Origin: Blautia sp. An249
GTDB lineage: Bacteria; Bacillota; Clostridia; Lachnospirales; Lachnospiraceae
DNA: 64,000 nt
Assembly: GCF_002159835.1 (NCBI RefSeq)
Contig: NZ_NFJL01000019.1
Span: forward strand, 1-64,000
Direction of reading: 5' to 3'
A program made the translations under genes and the position numbers. The notes under the pieces were generated by a model. It made no database searches and was not told the DNA's origin. It saw nothing but the letters and a program-made list of their open reading frames with translations. Shown here piece by piece: positions 48,212 to 57,035 of this stretch (the stretch's first letter is position 1; each line of letters opens with the position of its first letter).

Positions 48212-48240
48212 ATTATATTTCTTTCTCTCGAAGAATACAA
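48212..48240 (-). promoter_or_regulatory. Promoter of HTH-RR-HK operon
   Basis: On the minus strand TTGTAT, 17-bp spacer, TATAAT, then about 22 bp to the HTH start. Good sigma-A match. No clear operator repeat. Confidence 0.7.
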
Positions 48241-48347
48241 TATGTGGAATGTAAATAATAGCGGATAGGGATAGGTAAAATGGCATACCGGTCAACAATA
48301 CATGACAAAATCAGGCATTATCCACACAGCAGAAAAAGCGAAAATTT

Positions 48348-48375
48348 AAGGGTGCGGCAGAAATACCGCACCCTT
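48348..48375. terminator. Terminator after winged-helix copy 2
   Basis: Same stem as at 43036-43063: AAGGGTGCGG, CAGAAATA, CCGCACCCTT. The repeated block continues to 48300 with ATGACAAAATCAGG and ATTATCCACACA. Confidence 0.8.
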
Positions 48376-48376
48376 T

Positions 48377-48882
48377 CTATACATCAAATTTATAACCTAC
48401 ACCATAGACACTTTTCACATAATCCGGCAAACCAGGCGCAACCCGGAGCTTCTTTCTCAGGTTGCTTATGTGGTTGTTGATTGCTTTCCGGGAATAGTAG
48501 GAATAATCCTCATGCCATACCAGATCCAGGAGCATTTCATAAGTGAACACCCGCTTTGGGTTCAGTATGAGCAAAGCGAAGATTTCAAATTCCTTGACCG
48601 TCAGCGGAATTACCTGACTCCGCACGGTAACAAGGCGCTGTTCCAAGCAGAAATACAAATCACCTTCCCGGATTTCCGTCAATGGCTGATCTGCCTGCGG
48701 AGGGATAAAATACTGGCCTCGAAGAAGTGTTAAGTATGGGACATCAGCCAGAATATTGCCAGCCTCATAGTCACGAACAAACTGAGCCAGCTCCTTCTTT
48801 TGGCAGGGAGAAAGCAGAGCAAATAGCTTTTCACCAATCTGCCTGCCGGAATCTTTTAAATCCAGTACGGCTAATTTCCCAT
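48377..48882 (-). CDS. Stand-alone winged-helix regulator, copy 2; likely -1 frameshift at start
   Basis: Nearly identical to copy 1. The open frame runs upstream past residue Met of TEIREGDLYFC all the way to GCC GTA CTG GAT, but contains no usual start with a ribosome site: copy 1's TTG is CTG here. The well placed ATG at 48882 (AAGGAGGTGGTGATAAC before it) again reads ATG GGA AAT TAG with the GGGAAAT heptamer, so a -1 shift would produce the full protein MGN-LAVLDLKDSGRQ. Otherwise only a shorter 101-residue form from an internal ATG (48682) is possible. Follows the DtxR gene. Confidence 0.75.
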
Positions 48883-48897
48883 GTTATCACCACCTCC

Positions 48898-49260
48898 TTA
48901 GTCCTCTAAAGCATCTTTCAGTTTTTGAAAAGATTCATTGCTAATAACATGTTCAATCCGGCAGGCGTCGGCCTCCGCTGTCCTGGGGTCAACGCCTGCT
49001 GCGATAAGCTGCTCGGTAAAAAAGCAATGGCGCTCGTAGATTTTTTCGGCAACCTCGCGGCCAACATCGGTCAGATGGAGAAAATGATCTTCGTCCATCG
49101 TGAGAAAGCCGCCGTCCCGCAAGGTAGCCACTGCATGGCACACGCTGGGCTTTGACACCTCCATGTGCCGGGCCACATCTACGGATCGCACCATACCGAG
49201 TTTCTTTTGGAGAACAAGGATGGTTTCCAGATAGTCCTCCCCGGACGCATGAAGTTTCAT
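48898..49260 (-). CDS. DtxR/MntR-family metal-dependent repressor
   Basis: 120 aa, ATG 49260 after TTAGGAGAAATATTT. N-terminal winged helix (EDYLETILVLQKKLGMVRSVDVARHMEVSKPSVCHAVATLRDGGFL) and dimerisation/metal domain with ligand residues in EKIYERHCFFTEQLI, ADACRIEHVIS. No SH3 domain, as in MntR. Metal-loaded repressor probably controls the transporter operon in which it is last; a TTAGC-N4-GCTAA box lies at its promoter. Confidence 0.93.
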   Translation of the reverse strand: MKLHASGEDYLETILVLQKKLGMVRSVDVARHMEVSKPSVCHAVATLRDGGFLTMDEDHFLHLTDVGREVAEKIYERHCFFTEQLIAAGVDPRTAEADACRIEHVISNESFQKLKDALED

Positions 49261-49271
49261 AAATATTTCTC

Positions 49272-51011
49272 CTAATTGATTTGCCAACCGGCTGTGGTCT
49301 GCTGAATATCCCACAAATGCCGATATAGACCATGATTATCCATTAGTTCTTTATGTGTACCTACTTCTTTTACCTCGCCCTGATCCAATACAATGATTTG
49401 ATCTGCTCCAGCAATCGTTTTCAATTTATGGGCGATCATTACCACAGTACGGTCTTTCACGAGTTCTTCGATGGCTTGCTGAACCTCCACTTCATTTTCC
49501 GGATCAAGGGAGGAAGTTGCTTCATCTAACAGCAGCACAGGGGCATCTTTCAAAATTGCGCGGGCGATAGAAATCCGTTGTTTCTCGCCGCCTGACAATG
49601 TGGAGCCGCCTTCGCCAACCATTGTGTCATAGCCATCTGGCAGAGCCATAATGAAATCGTGACAATGGGCCAGTTTTGCGGCTGCTTCAATTTCTTCCTG
49701 CGTGGCATTTTCCCGGCCATAGCGGATGTTGTTGCCGATGGTATCCTGGAACAAATATACATCCTGAAAGACCACAGATATTTTAGACATCAGTTTTTCC
49801 GGGTCAACCGTCTTTTCGTCAACACCTCCAAAACGAACAATACCATTCTGTGGATCATAGAACCGGGCAATCAGCCGTAGCATTGTACTTTTTCCGCTGC
49901 CAGAAGGTCCGACAATCGCTGTCATAGTTCCTTTCGGGAAACTCGCATTGACATTGTGAAGGACAACATCCTCCCCATAACCGAAGGTGACATTTTCAAA
50001 GATAACATCGTGATCCTTCGGGGCTTCTCCTTCGCCCTGCATGGTTGGTTCTTCCAGTAAATCTACAATGCGCTTTCCCGCCGCAGCCTGATAAGTAAAT
50101 ACAGGGAGCTGAGTAATTGCGCTCACCAACGGATCAAATACACGGGAACCGACTAAAAGGAAGATGATAAACATTGGCAGTTCCAGAGTTCCTCCCAGAA
50201 GCAGATAAGTACCGGCCATTGTAATCATGGAAAGCCCGATCTGTAAAAACGCAACTGCTATCAGATAAAACGGGCCAGACACACCTTCCAGCTTAATGCT
50301 TTCTTTCATAAAATTGTAGAACGCCCGCTCCAGCTTTTTGAAATTCGCCCCCCGCAGGTTATATGCTTTTATTACCTTCATTCCGGTCAGATATTCCTGC
50401 AAGCGGTTCGTTTGTTCAATTCTTGCTTTTGTATGTGCAGCACCGCGCTTGCGGTCAATCACACGGACACCCCAAAGGATTAAGAAGGTCACAGGAAGTC
50501 CGGCAAACATAGCCAGTGCCATACGCCAATCAGCAAAAGCCATTCCGAACAAAGCCAGAAATGCGACGATGATACCACTGATAAGCTGCGGCAAAATGTG
50601 GGTAACGCCTTCCTCAATCTGGCTAAAATCATTCATCATGGTATTTCCCAATTCGCCGGAGTCCTTGCTCATTAGAAAACCTAAAGGCAATTTGCGGATA
50701 TGCTCTGCGAGGCGGATACGCCCGTCCGCGCTGGTTGCGTAACCGTCATGGAAGGTAGCATGAGTAGCCTTGCGCTCCAAAAGATATACCACAACGGAAG
50801 TCGCTAAAATACCTCCCCATGAAAGCCATAAAGTCTTAATATCCAGCGAACCGGCATCCCCGGCAAAGAAGGAATATATCGTGATAACAAACAGTGCCAG
50901 GAACATAAAAGAAAACAGATTTATATTGGTAACAACCGTCCAGATCACCGGCTTTTTCAGTTTCTTTGGATTTCCCGCCGTCACCTGATAAATAGGATTT
51001 GTCTTTTTCAT
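49272..51011 (-). CDS. ABC transporter, exporter fold, half-subunit B (YbtQ/IrtB-like)
   Basis: 579 aa with fused membrane and ATPase domains. Six helices in the first ~310 residues, then Walker A GPSGSGKST, signature TLSGGEKQRISIARA, Walker B VLLLDEATSSLD and His in IAHKL. Pairs with the overlapping upstream half-transporter gene. In metal/siderophore uptake systems of the YbtPQ/IrtAB type such exporter-fold pairs import chelates; here the DtxR gene, AraC gene and ECF genes of the same unit point that way. A drug-efflux role cannot be excluded. Confidence 0.9.
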   Translation of the reverse strand: MKKTNPIYQVTAGNPKKLKKPVIWTVVTNINLFSFMFLALFVITIYSFFAGDAGSLDIKTLWLSWGGILATSVVVYLLERKATHATFHDGYATSADGRIRLAEHIRKLPLGFLMSKDSGELGNTMMNDFSQIEEGVTHILPQLISGIIVAFLALFGMAFADWRMALAMFAGLPVTFLILWGVRVIDRKRGAAHTKARIEQTNRLQEYLTGMKVIKAYNLRGANFKKLERAFYNFMKESIKLEGVSGPFYLIAVAFLQIGLSMITMAGTYLLLGGTLELPMFIIFLLVGSRVFDPLVSAITQLPVFTYQAAAGKRIVDLLEEPTMQGEGEAPKDHDVIFENVTFGYGEDVVLHNVNASFPKGTMTAIVGPSGSGKSTMLRLIARFYDPQNGIVRFGGVDEKTVDPEKLMSKISVVFQDVYLFQDTIGNNIRYGRENATQEEIEAAAKLAHCHDFIMALPDGYDTMVGEGGSTLSGGEKQRISIARAILKDAPVLLLDEATSSLDPENEVEVQQAIEELVKDRTVVMIAHKLKTIAGADQIIVLDQGEVKEVGTHKELMDNHGLYRHLWDIQQTTAGWQIN

Positions 51012-52822
51012 GCCTTTGCCACCTCCTTATCTGTTCCTTTTTTCAGTTCCCAATCGGACGAAGCTGTGTAGGCCGCCCACATCTTATGATAGGTTCTTTC
51101 ATTTGCCAGAAGTTGGTCATGGGTTCCTGTTTCTTCTATTTTTCCATGATTGATGACCATAATCTTATTGGCGTTCCGAATGGTCATCAGCCGGTGAGCA
51201 ATAATCAATACTGTCTTGTTTTTAATCAGTTCTTGTAATGCCAACTGCATTTGAAATTCATTCTCTGGATCAGCATAGGCGGTTGCTTCATCAAGAATCA
51301 GGATCGGAGCATTTTTCAAGATCGCTCTTGCCACAGAAACACGTTGTTCCTCGCCTCCTGATAGATAAACACCGCCTTCCCCGATTAAGGTATCGTAACC
51401 CTGGGGCAGCTTCTCAATAAACTCATGGCATTGTGCTGCCCTTGCCGCCGCATAGACTTCTTCTCTTGTAGCGCCGGGTTTTCCTACAGCAATGTTGTTA
51501 TAGAGCGTATCGGAGAACAGAAAGCAGTCCTGAAATACGAAAGACATGGTATTCATCAAATCTTCCGTTCTCATATCCCGGATGTCTATGCCGCCAATCG
51601 TTATGCTGCCTTCCTGTACATCCCAAAACCGTGGAATAAGCTGTGCAATCGTTGATTTACCAGAACCGGAAGGCCCTACAAGAGCCGTTATTGTTCCTTG
51701 ATCGGCAGTAAAACTCACATGATCTAAGACCTTTGGCCCATCCTCATAAGAAAAAGATACATTGTGAAATTCAATCGTATATTCATTGGGCTTTTTACTG
51801 ATTTCAGGTTCTTTTACCTCATTTGTGCTTAACACTTCGTCAATGCGCCGCACACCTTCATTGATATTGTTGAAGCTGGAACCGAAGCTGTTAAACTTAA
51901 ACACAGGTGTTGCAATTCCCGGTGCAAAGATCAAGACGAACAGCAATGTCATGGCAAATGCCATATTCTGCGGATTTCCTGTAAGAAACAACATCCCCAC
52001 AGGGATGATAAATGCGGAAAGTGAAAGTACAAATACACGGAACAGGACATAACAAGGTTCATAGTTATCCGCATATTTCGTTGTCATATCACGGTAGGCA
52101 ATAATATCATCATAGAATTTTCGGAAAGAGCGCACAGTCTGACCAAAAATTTTGATGGAAGGCATCCCCCGCACATACTGAACCGATGATGTGTTGATAT
52201 TTTCCATTGCATCGTAATATTCCTTCAGACCTTCTTTTGCCTTAGAGCCGAACATAAAGGAGAACTGCACAACAAACCCGACAATAATCGGCAGGATGCA
52301 GGCAAGGGCCAGCCAGATATTCAGGCTAAACATCACAATGACCATAAATACAATCACAGCAATGGTACTAATCATATCCGGGAACTGATGGGCGATGAAA
52401 AGTTCAATCTGTTCCACATCCTGCTCCGCAATCTGCTTTACCTTACCGATAGAGTTACGGCTGAACCACCCCAAAGGCAATCCGCTGATATGTTCGGACA
52501 GCTTTACACGGATTCCATAGAGGGTACGATAAGCCGCGATATGACCGATCATGCCGCCTACATACATAAACACATAGCAGATTACCAACCCGACAATTCC
52601 GAATAAAGCCCAAAAAGTCATATAGGAAGTGTCCACCTGACTAATATCTGCGGCATTACGCAGAAGCTCCGTCATAACCTTATAAACTGCCAGATAGGGA
52701 GCTAACTGAAACAAAGCCGCAATCGTCGAAAGCGAAGCCCCGACAATCATCAGAGTTTTTCGTTGTCCAGCCATCTCCAGCAAACGCGGGATGCCTGTCT
52801 TTTGCTTTTTTTCTTTGCTCAT
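51008..52822 (-). CDS. ABC transporter, exporter fold, half-subunit A (YbtP/IrtA-like)
   Basis: About 604 aa, ATG 52822 preceded by GGAGGTGAGGATT. Six N-terminal helices, Walker A GPSGSGKST, signature YLSGGEEQRVSVARA, Walker B ILILDEATAYADPE. The Tyr-Ala replacement in the D-loop region (DEATAYADPENE instead of DEATSSLD) marks it as the degenerate or asymmetric half of a heterodimer, as known for YbtP/IrtA-type pairs. Overlaps subunit B by 4 nt. Confidence 0.9.
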   Translation of the reverse strand: MSKEKKQKTGIPRLLEMAGQRKTLMIVGASLSTIAALFQLAPYLAVYKVMTELLRNAADISQVDTSYMTFWALFGIVGLVICYVFMYVGGMIGHIAAYRTLYGIRVKLSEHISGLPLGWFSRNSIGKVKQIAEQDVEQIELFIAHQFPDMISTIAVIVFMVIVMFSLNIWLALACILPIIVGFVVQFSFMFGSKAKEGLKEYYDAMENINTSSVQYVRGMPSIKIFGQTVRSFRKFYDDIIAYRDMTTKYADNYEPCYVLFRVFVLSLSAFIIPVGMLFLTGNPQNMAFAMTLLFVLIFAPGIATPVFKFNSFGSSFNNINEGVRRIDEVLSTNEVKEPEISKKPNEYTIEFHNVSFSYEDGPKVLDHVSFTADQGTITALVGPSGSGKSTIAQLIPRFWDVQEGSITIGGIDIRDMRTEDLMNTMSFVFQDCFLFSDTLYNNIAVGKPGATREEVYAAARAAQCHEFIEKLPQGYDTLIGEGGVYLSGGEEQRVSVARAILKNAPILILDEATAYADPENEFQMQLALQELIKNKTVLIIAHRLMTIRNANKIMVINHGKIEETGTHDQLLANERTYHKMWAAYTASSDWELKKGTDKEVAKA

Positions 52823-52845
52823 AATCCTCACCTCCTTTTTGCCGC

Positions 52846-53445
52846 CTATTCCGCATTGGAAAGACGTTTTTTTACTATTTTATTTCCCCAAAGCACGCCC
52901 AGACAGGTGAGGATAACCGTTGCCACGCACAGCACAATCATGACCGGAACAGAAACGATATTCATGCACCATTCAGCAATTTCCAGAAGGCCGGAATCAT
53001 CATTCACCAGCATGGAACGATAGGCGTCCTGCATCCAGATGAACGGTATGTATTCACCGAGAGCCAGCCCTACCAAAGCGAAGGAGGAACCTACCATCGT
53101 TGCTTTGGTTGTACGCCTCCCCAAAACACTATAAAGGATTTCTCCGATCACACCGCCAGCCACAGTGCAGAAGAACATCATGCCATAAGGGGCCATCGTA
53201 AACAGGCAGATACCCAGCAGAAATGAACTGATTAAAATACCACCTGGGATTGTCAGCTTTGATAACATGACAACATAGACAATCCCACCGATAATTCCGA
53301 GGACACAGGGAAGAACCAATAAAATTGGTGGAAAAAAACCAATCGTAAAGGCCACCAGGAAGCCAATCACAACCCACAGCGCACTGAAAACGCCAATTCG
53401 GATTAAATCCTTCAATCTACGACTTTCTTTTGTTTGATTTCTCAT
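52846..53445 (-). CDS. ECF transporter S component (MptD/Trep_Strep type)
   Basis: 199 aa, ATG after AAAAAGGAGTGTGTCGCT. Five to six membrane segments (IGVFSALWVVIGFLVAF, ILLVLPCVLGIIGGIVYVVML, GGILISSFLLGICLF, MMFFCTVAGGVIGEI, VPVMIVLCVATVILTCLG). This is the substrate-capture subunit of an energy-coupling factor importer; substrate of this S family is not established. It pairs with the ATPase and T genes next to it. Confidence 0.85.
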   Translation of the reverse strand: MRNQTKESRRLKDLIRIGVFSALWVVIGFLVAFTIGFFPPILLVLPCVLGIIGGIVYVVMLSKLTIPGGILISSFLLGICLFTMAPYGMMFFCTVAGGVIGEILYSVLGRRTTKATMVGSSFALVGLALGEYIPFIWMQDAYRSMLVNDDSGLLEIAEWCMNIVSVPVMIVLCVATVILTCLGVLWGNKIVKKRLSNAE

Positions 53446-53462
53446 AGCGACACACTCCTTTT

Positions 53463-54944
53463 TTAGAATGAAATTTGAAAATATTGAGCCAGGTTTTCCG
53501 GCTTGTACTTATCAGGGGAAAGATACTGTATCGTACCATCCTCCTGTAAAAGAAGAAGGGAAGAAAAAAGCTCTGCGGCAAATTCATAATCGTGGGTAAT
53601 GACAAACACACACGCGCCACCTTCAGCCAGCTTTTTTATTTCAGTCTGGACAATCTTCATATTCTCTGCGTCCAGTCCGCTGGTCGGTTCATCAAGGTAG
53701 AGAAGCGGTAAACGGTTCATTTCTGCCAATGCAATAGAAAGCCGCTGTTTTTGTCCGCCAGATAAAGCTGTTGGATGTCTTTTCAAGAATTTTCCCAATC
53801 CCAAATTCTCTAACTTGCAAATGGCCTGTTCTTTTTCTGCCTCTGTCTTTTTCGTACCCATCAGCATTTCCTCCAATACATTCGGGGCAAATAACTGATA
53901 ATCTACATCCTGCATGACATAGAAAGATTTTTTTCGCCGCTGCTGCTTGCCGGAATAACTTCCGTTGATAGAAATTTTTCCGGTCTTTTGCTTTTCAAGG
54001 CCCATAAGTGTTCGGATCAGTGTGCTTTTCCCGGCTCCGTTCTTTCCAATGATACCGATGATCTCGCCACCATGAGCAGAGAAAGTAACATCATGCCATA
54101 ACAGGGGTTTCCCTGGATAACCAAAGGATAAATTCTTTATCTGAATGGAGACATCTCCCTTTACAGGGTAGTAGGCTTTTGGTGTAATCAGTGCAAGATC
54201 GGATTTTCGCAGGCCATGCCTTGTAAACCATTCCGCTGTCTGCCGGTCAAAATCCCTGCCGTCCATCTCTTTATCAATTTTTCCATCCTTCATAATCAGC
54301 ACACGATCCGTAAGCCCGTTGAGGTAGTAGAGCTTATGCTCCGAAATGATGATGGTGTTGCCCTGCTCTTTGAGGGATTTTAATACTTGACGAAGCTGCT
54401 CTGTACCCTCCGAATCCAGATTGGCCGATGGTTCGTCTAAGACATAAATTCCGACTCCCACCATATAGATGGACGCAATGGCTACCTTCTGCTTTTCGCC
54501 GCTGGAAAGGTCAAAAATGCTCTTTCCGAGCAAGCCCTGAATTTGTAAAACGTCCACCGCTTTTTCATATTGCTCCTGCATTTTATCCATAGGTGTTCCC
54601 AGATTTTCGCTTGGAAATGGAATTTCCGTTTTAACATGAAGTGTAAAAAACTGAGAACGTGGGTCTTGAAATACCGAACCGACCAGCGGTGAAAACTCAC
54701 CTGTTTCATGTTCTGCAATATCCATACCGCAAACACGACATTCCCCTGAAAGATCTCCCTCGAAAAAATCCGGGATAAGCCCATTTATGCAGCGGGTCAA
54801 TGTGGTCTTGCCACAGCCGCTATGTCCTGTCAAAAGGATAAATTCACCCTTACGAATGATGAAATCAATCCCTGTCAGACTTTCTGAGTCAGCATTATGA
54901 TAGGTAAAACTAAAGTTTGAAAATTCAATGACAGGCTGGTTCAT
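53463..54944 (-). CDS. ECF transporter ATPase with two nucleotide-binding domains
   Basis: 493 aa, ATG after GGGAAGGAGGCATAAGC. Two complete ABC domains: first Walker A TGHSGCGKTT, signature DLSSGEKQKVAIAS, Walker B VLDEPSANLD; second Walker A GKNGAGKST, signature ALSGGQKQRLSIALA, Walker B LYLDEPTSGLD. Such fused EcfAA' proteins energise import with the T and S subunits. Confidence 0.94.
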   Translation of the reverse strand: MNQPVIEFSNFSFTYHNADSESLTGIDFIIRKGEFILLTGHSGCGKTTLTRCINGLIPDFFEGDLSGECRVCGMDIAEHETGEFSPLVGSVFQDPRSQFFTLHVKTEIPFPSENLGTPMDKMQEQYEKAVDVLQIQGLLGKSIFDLSSGEKQKVAIASIYMVGVGIYVLDEPSANLDSEGTEQLRQVLKSLKEQGNTIIISEHKLYYLNGLTDRVLIMKDGKIDKEMDGRDFDRQTAEWFTRHGLRKSDLALITPKAYYPVKGDVSIQIKNLSFGYPGKPLLWHDVTFSAHGGEIIGIIGKNGAGKSTLIRTLMGLEKQKTGKISINGSYSGKQQRRKKSFYVMQDVDYQLFAPNVLEEMLMGTKKTEAEKEQAICKLENLGLGKFLKRHPTALSGGQKQRLSIALAEMNRLPLLYLDEPTSGLDAENMKIVQTEIKKLAEGGACVFVITHDYEFAAELFSSLLLLQEDGTIQYLSPDKYKPENLAQYFQISF

Positions 54945-54963
54945 GCTTATGCCTCCTTCCCAT

Positions 54964-55686
54964 CTAAAGTAAAATCACATGATAGTTGATAAATGCTAAA
55001 CCTGCCGCAAGGAGCGCAACACAAAGCAAGTAGATAGAATCTGTTACCCTTAGTTTCACTTTCGTGCAGCACGTTCGTTTTCTTTTTGTGCTAAGCCCTT
55101 TGCAGATTGAAGCGGCAGACAATTCTTCCGAAATTTTTTCGCTGCGATATAAAAGCGGCACAAAAAAGTTTTCTGCATTTTGCATCGGATGGCATACCTT
55201 ATCCCACATAGAGGAATGGAGATTCCGCATTTTAAGGCTTTCCCGAATGTATCCGATCTCTTTCAATATCGTTGGTATGTAACGATAAATAACTGCCAAC
55301 GGGATCAACACTAATTTTGGAACACGCCAGATTTCCAATGAGAAAAGCAGTTCATCCATTGGTGCTTTTTCAATCAGAACCCTCACTGCCAAATACGCCG
55401 GATATAGCCTCGCCATCAACAAAAGGAAAAGCGGAAACAAATCCGAAATAATCGGAATGTATATTTCTTGCAGCGCAAACAGTATCAGCAGCATAGCGGC
55501 ATAGGACAGAAGGTTTTTCCAGAATACCGCCCACCCGCATTGAAGTAACAGCAGGAAATCTACAATCAGCACTAAAAGAAATAATGCGAGCAGATTCCGA
55601 AATACTGATGCCAATACCGCCACCACGACAATCTGTATAATTAAAATGCGGGGATCCGGCATTGACGCCTTAAATCTCATCCGCAT
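54964..55686 (-). CDS. ECF transporter T component
   Basis: About 240 aa, ATG 55686 after AAAGGAGGTGAAAAT. Hydrophobic segments ILIIQIVVVAVLASVF, LLALFLLVLIVDFLLLL, FPLFLLLMARLYPAYLAV, LVLIPLAVIYRYIPTI and a C-terminal YLLCVALLAAGLAF. The RESLKMRN and AASICKGLSTKRKR regions correspond to the two Ala-Arg-Gly-type coupling motifs that bind the ATPases. First gene of the operon, divergent from the AraC gene. Confidence 0.88.
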   Translation of the reverse strand: MRMRFKASMPDPRILIIQIVVVAVLASVFRNLLALFLLVLIVDFLLLLQCGWAVFWKNLLSYAAMLLILFALQEIYIPIISDLFPLFLLLMARLYPAYLAVRVLIEKAPMDELLFSLEIWRVPKLVLIPLAVIYRYIPTILKEIGYIRESLKMRNLHSSMWDKVCHPMQNAENFFVPLLYRSEKISEELSAASICKGLSTKRKRTCCTKVKLRVTDSIYLLCVALLAAGLAFINYHVILL

Positions 55687-55704
55687 ATTTTCACCTCCTT
55701 TACC

Positions 55705-55797
55705 TTGTGAAAACAACAGGTATGTGCTACAATATCAAGTGGTTAGCTCTGGCTAATCGCCGTTTTTAAGTATAGTACGAGACTTTTGTTTTCACAA
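55705..55797. promoter_or_regulatory. Divergent control region: 12-bp inverted repeat and DtxR-like box
   Basis: TTGTGAAAACAA (55705-55716) and its exact inverse TTGTTTTCACAA (55786-55797) flank the region between the AraC and ECF-T genes. In the middle, TTAGCTCTGGCTAA (55743-55756) resembles a DtxR/IdeR box (TTAGG...CCTAA). The inverted repeats could be AraC-regulator sites and the box the site for the DtxR repressor of the same cluster. Confidence 0.6.
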
Positions 55798-55866
55798 TGG
55801 ATTTAGGAAAGGAGCGTCGTATCGGCGTATAAGTTCGTCCAAACGGCGTATTTATAGGTGACGATA

Positions 55867-56832
55867 ATGAAACATCTAAAAGAAATGTATCATTCCATGC
55901 TTTCTGATGGAGGATTCTTCTTAGATAACGAACACAGGCAGCCTTATAATGAATTTACCTGTTACACTTTACAGGCAGATAAGGGGCAAGGACATTTTTG
56001 GGTCTATTTTTATGAAAATATGTTTGAAATCACCATCAGAGATTTTCTTTTTCTCGATGACATTATGTTAGAGTGTCCAGAACCGGAATTTTTGTCTGTT
56101 ACTTATTACACCTCTGTGTCAGGTGAAGAATTTCATCCTTACCGCCAGCTTTCTCCTAACAGTTTACAGGCACAAATCGGGCAGGCAGACAAGGTCTATC
56201 AGGCGATTTATCATAAGAACATTCCTTTGCAGAGTATCAGTTTTACGATCATGCCGGAGTTTTATCAACGGTATTTGCAGCAGAAATTTCCAGGAGAATA
56301 CATTGATCCCAGCGAAGCATTTCGTAAAATGCAGATCGGAACGGATTTCCCTGAATTGATTGTTCTGCTAAAGCAAATCGAAGGATACCGGGGAACGGGT
56401 CTTACGGCAAAGATGTTTTATGAAGGCAAAATATTAGAAGCGGTTTCTTTAATTATGGAGCGGGCTAAAAGCAATCAGGAGAAGAAAAAGAAGCTGCATC
56501 TGACGGAGCAGGATCAGGAGAACCTTTCCGCAGTTGCGGCTTATCTGGATAACCATTATGCCTTTTCTGTTCCGATTGAGAGATTGTGTCGCATTTCTTT
56601 TATGGGGCAGACGAAGTTAAAAGCTGCCTTTAAGGAATGTTTCGGCTGTACGCTCTATGATTATATTTTGCAGAAAAGGATTGGACAGGCCCAGCACCTC
56701 CTTATGGGAACAGAATTAAGCATCGCAGAGATCGCACAAGCGGTTGGATATGATCGGCCGGAAAGTTTTGCAAAACAATTCCAGCGTGTTACTGGATTAT
56801 TACCACGAGAATACCGAAGGCTTATAAAATAG
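55867..56832 (+). CDS. AraC-family regulator (YbtA/PchR-like)
   Basis: About 321 aa from ATG 55867 with AGGTGACG before it. N-terminal ~200 residues are a ligand-binding part (GHFWVYFYENMFEITIRDFLFLDD), the C-terminal ~100 hold two helix-turn-helix units: FSVPIERLCRISFMGQTKLKAAFKECFG and TELSIAEIAQAVGYDRPESFAKQFQRVTGLLPREYRR. This layout is that of siderophore-sensing regulators such as YbtA and PchR. Divergent from the ECF operon it probably activates when the metallophore is present. Confidence 0.88.
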   Translation: MKHLKEMYHSMLSDGGFFLDNEHRQPYNEFTCYTLQADKGQGHFWVYFYENMFEITIRDFLFLDDIMLECPEPEFLSVTYYTSVSGEEFHPYRQLSPNSLQAQIGQADKVYQAIYHKNIPLQSISFTIMPEFYQRYLQQKFPGEYIDPSEAFRKMQIGTDFPELIVLLKQIEGYRGTGLTAKMFYEGKILEAVSLIMERAKSNQEKKKKLHLTEQDQENLSAVAAYLDNHYAFSVPIERLCRISFMGQTKLKAAFKECFGCTLYDYILQKRIGQAQHLLMGTELSIAEIAQAVGYDRPESFAKQFQRVTGLLPREYRRLIK

Positions 56833-56879
56833 GTCTTGTACAAATGGGCAAGCAATGCAAACATATACATGTTTTGCGA

Positions 56880-56905
56880 TTTTGGCCGGATTGCTCCGGC
56901 CAAAA
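56880..56905 (+). terminator. Terminator-like hairpin after AraC gene
   Basis: TTTTGGCCGGA, TTGC loop, TCCGGCCAAAA; perfect stem, weak T tail. It lies 48 bp past the stop and can act in both directions. Confidence 0.65.
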
Positions 56906-56990
56906 TGCTTGTTGAGGGATAACCCCCAAGCCCCCAAGATCGCCACCTTCGGTGACGGCCACGCGTCCTGCGGACGCTAAAAAATCTTCA
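56906..56990. other. GC-rich hairpin block
   Basis: After the AraC terminator: AACCCCCAAGCCCCCAAG, then GCCACC-ttcg-GGTGAC-type and GCGTCC-tgc-GGACGC stems. Unlike neighbouring DNA. It resembles remnants of transfer-origin or integron-like sequences in such elements, but has no nearby relaxase gene. Not a gene. Confidence 0.4.
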
Positions 56991-56993
56991 AAA

Positions 56994-57031
56994 GGAAAGC
57001 TGCAGAGTTGGTAATTGCTCTGCAGCTTTCC
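56994..57031. terminator. Terminator after winged-helix copy 3
   Basis: GGAAAGCTGCAGAG, TTGGTAATTG loop, CTCTGCAGCTTTCC followed by TTTTT; a perfect 14-bp stem with runs on both sides, so it acts in both directions. It differs from the stem after copies 1 and 2. Confidence 0.85.
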
Positions 57032-57035
57032 TTTT

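Noticed and set aside
48377-48682. Winged-helix copy 2 as a truncated pseudogene
   Set aside because: The frame continues without a stop to the same ATGGGAAATTAG start as in copies 1 and 3, so it is as complete as they are.
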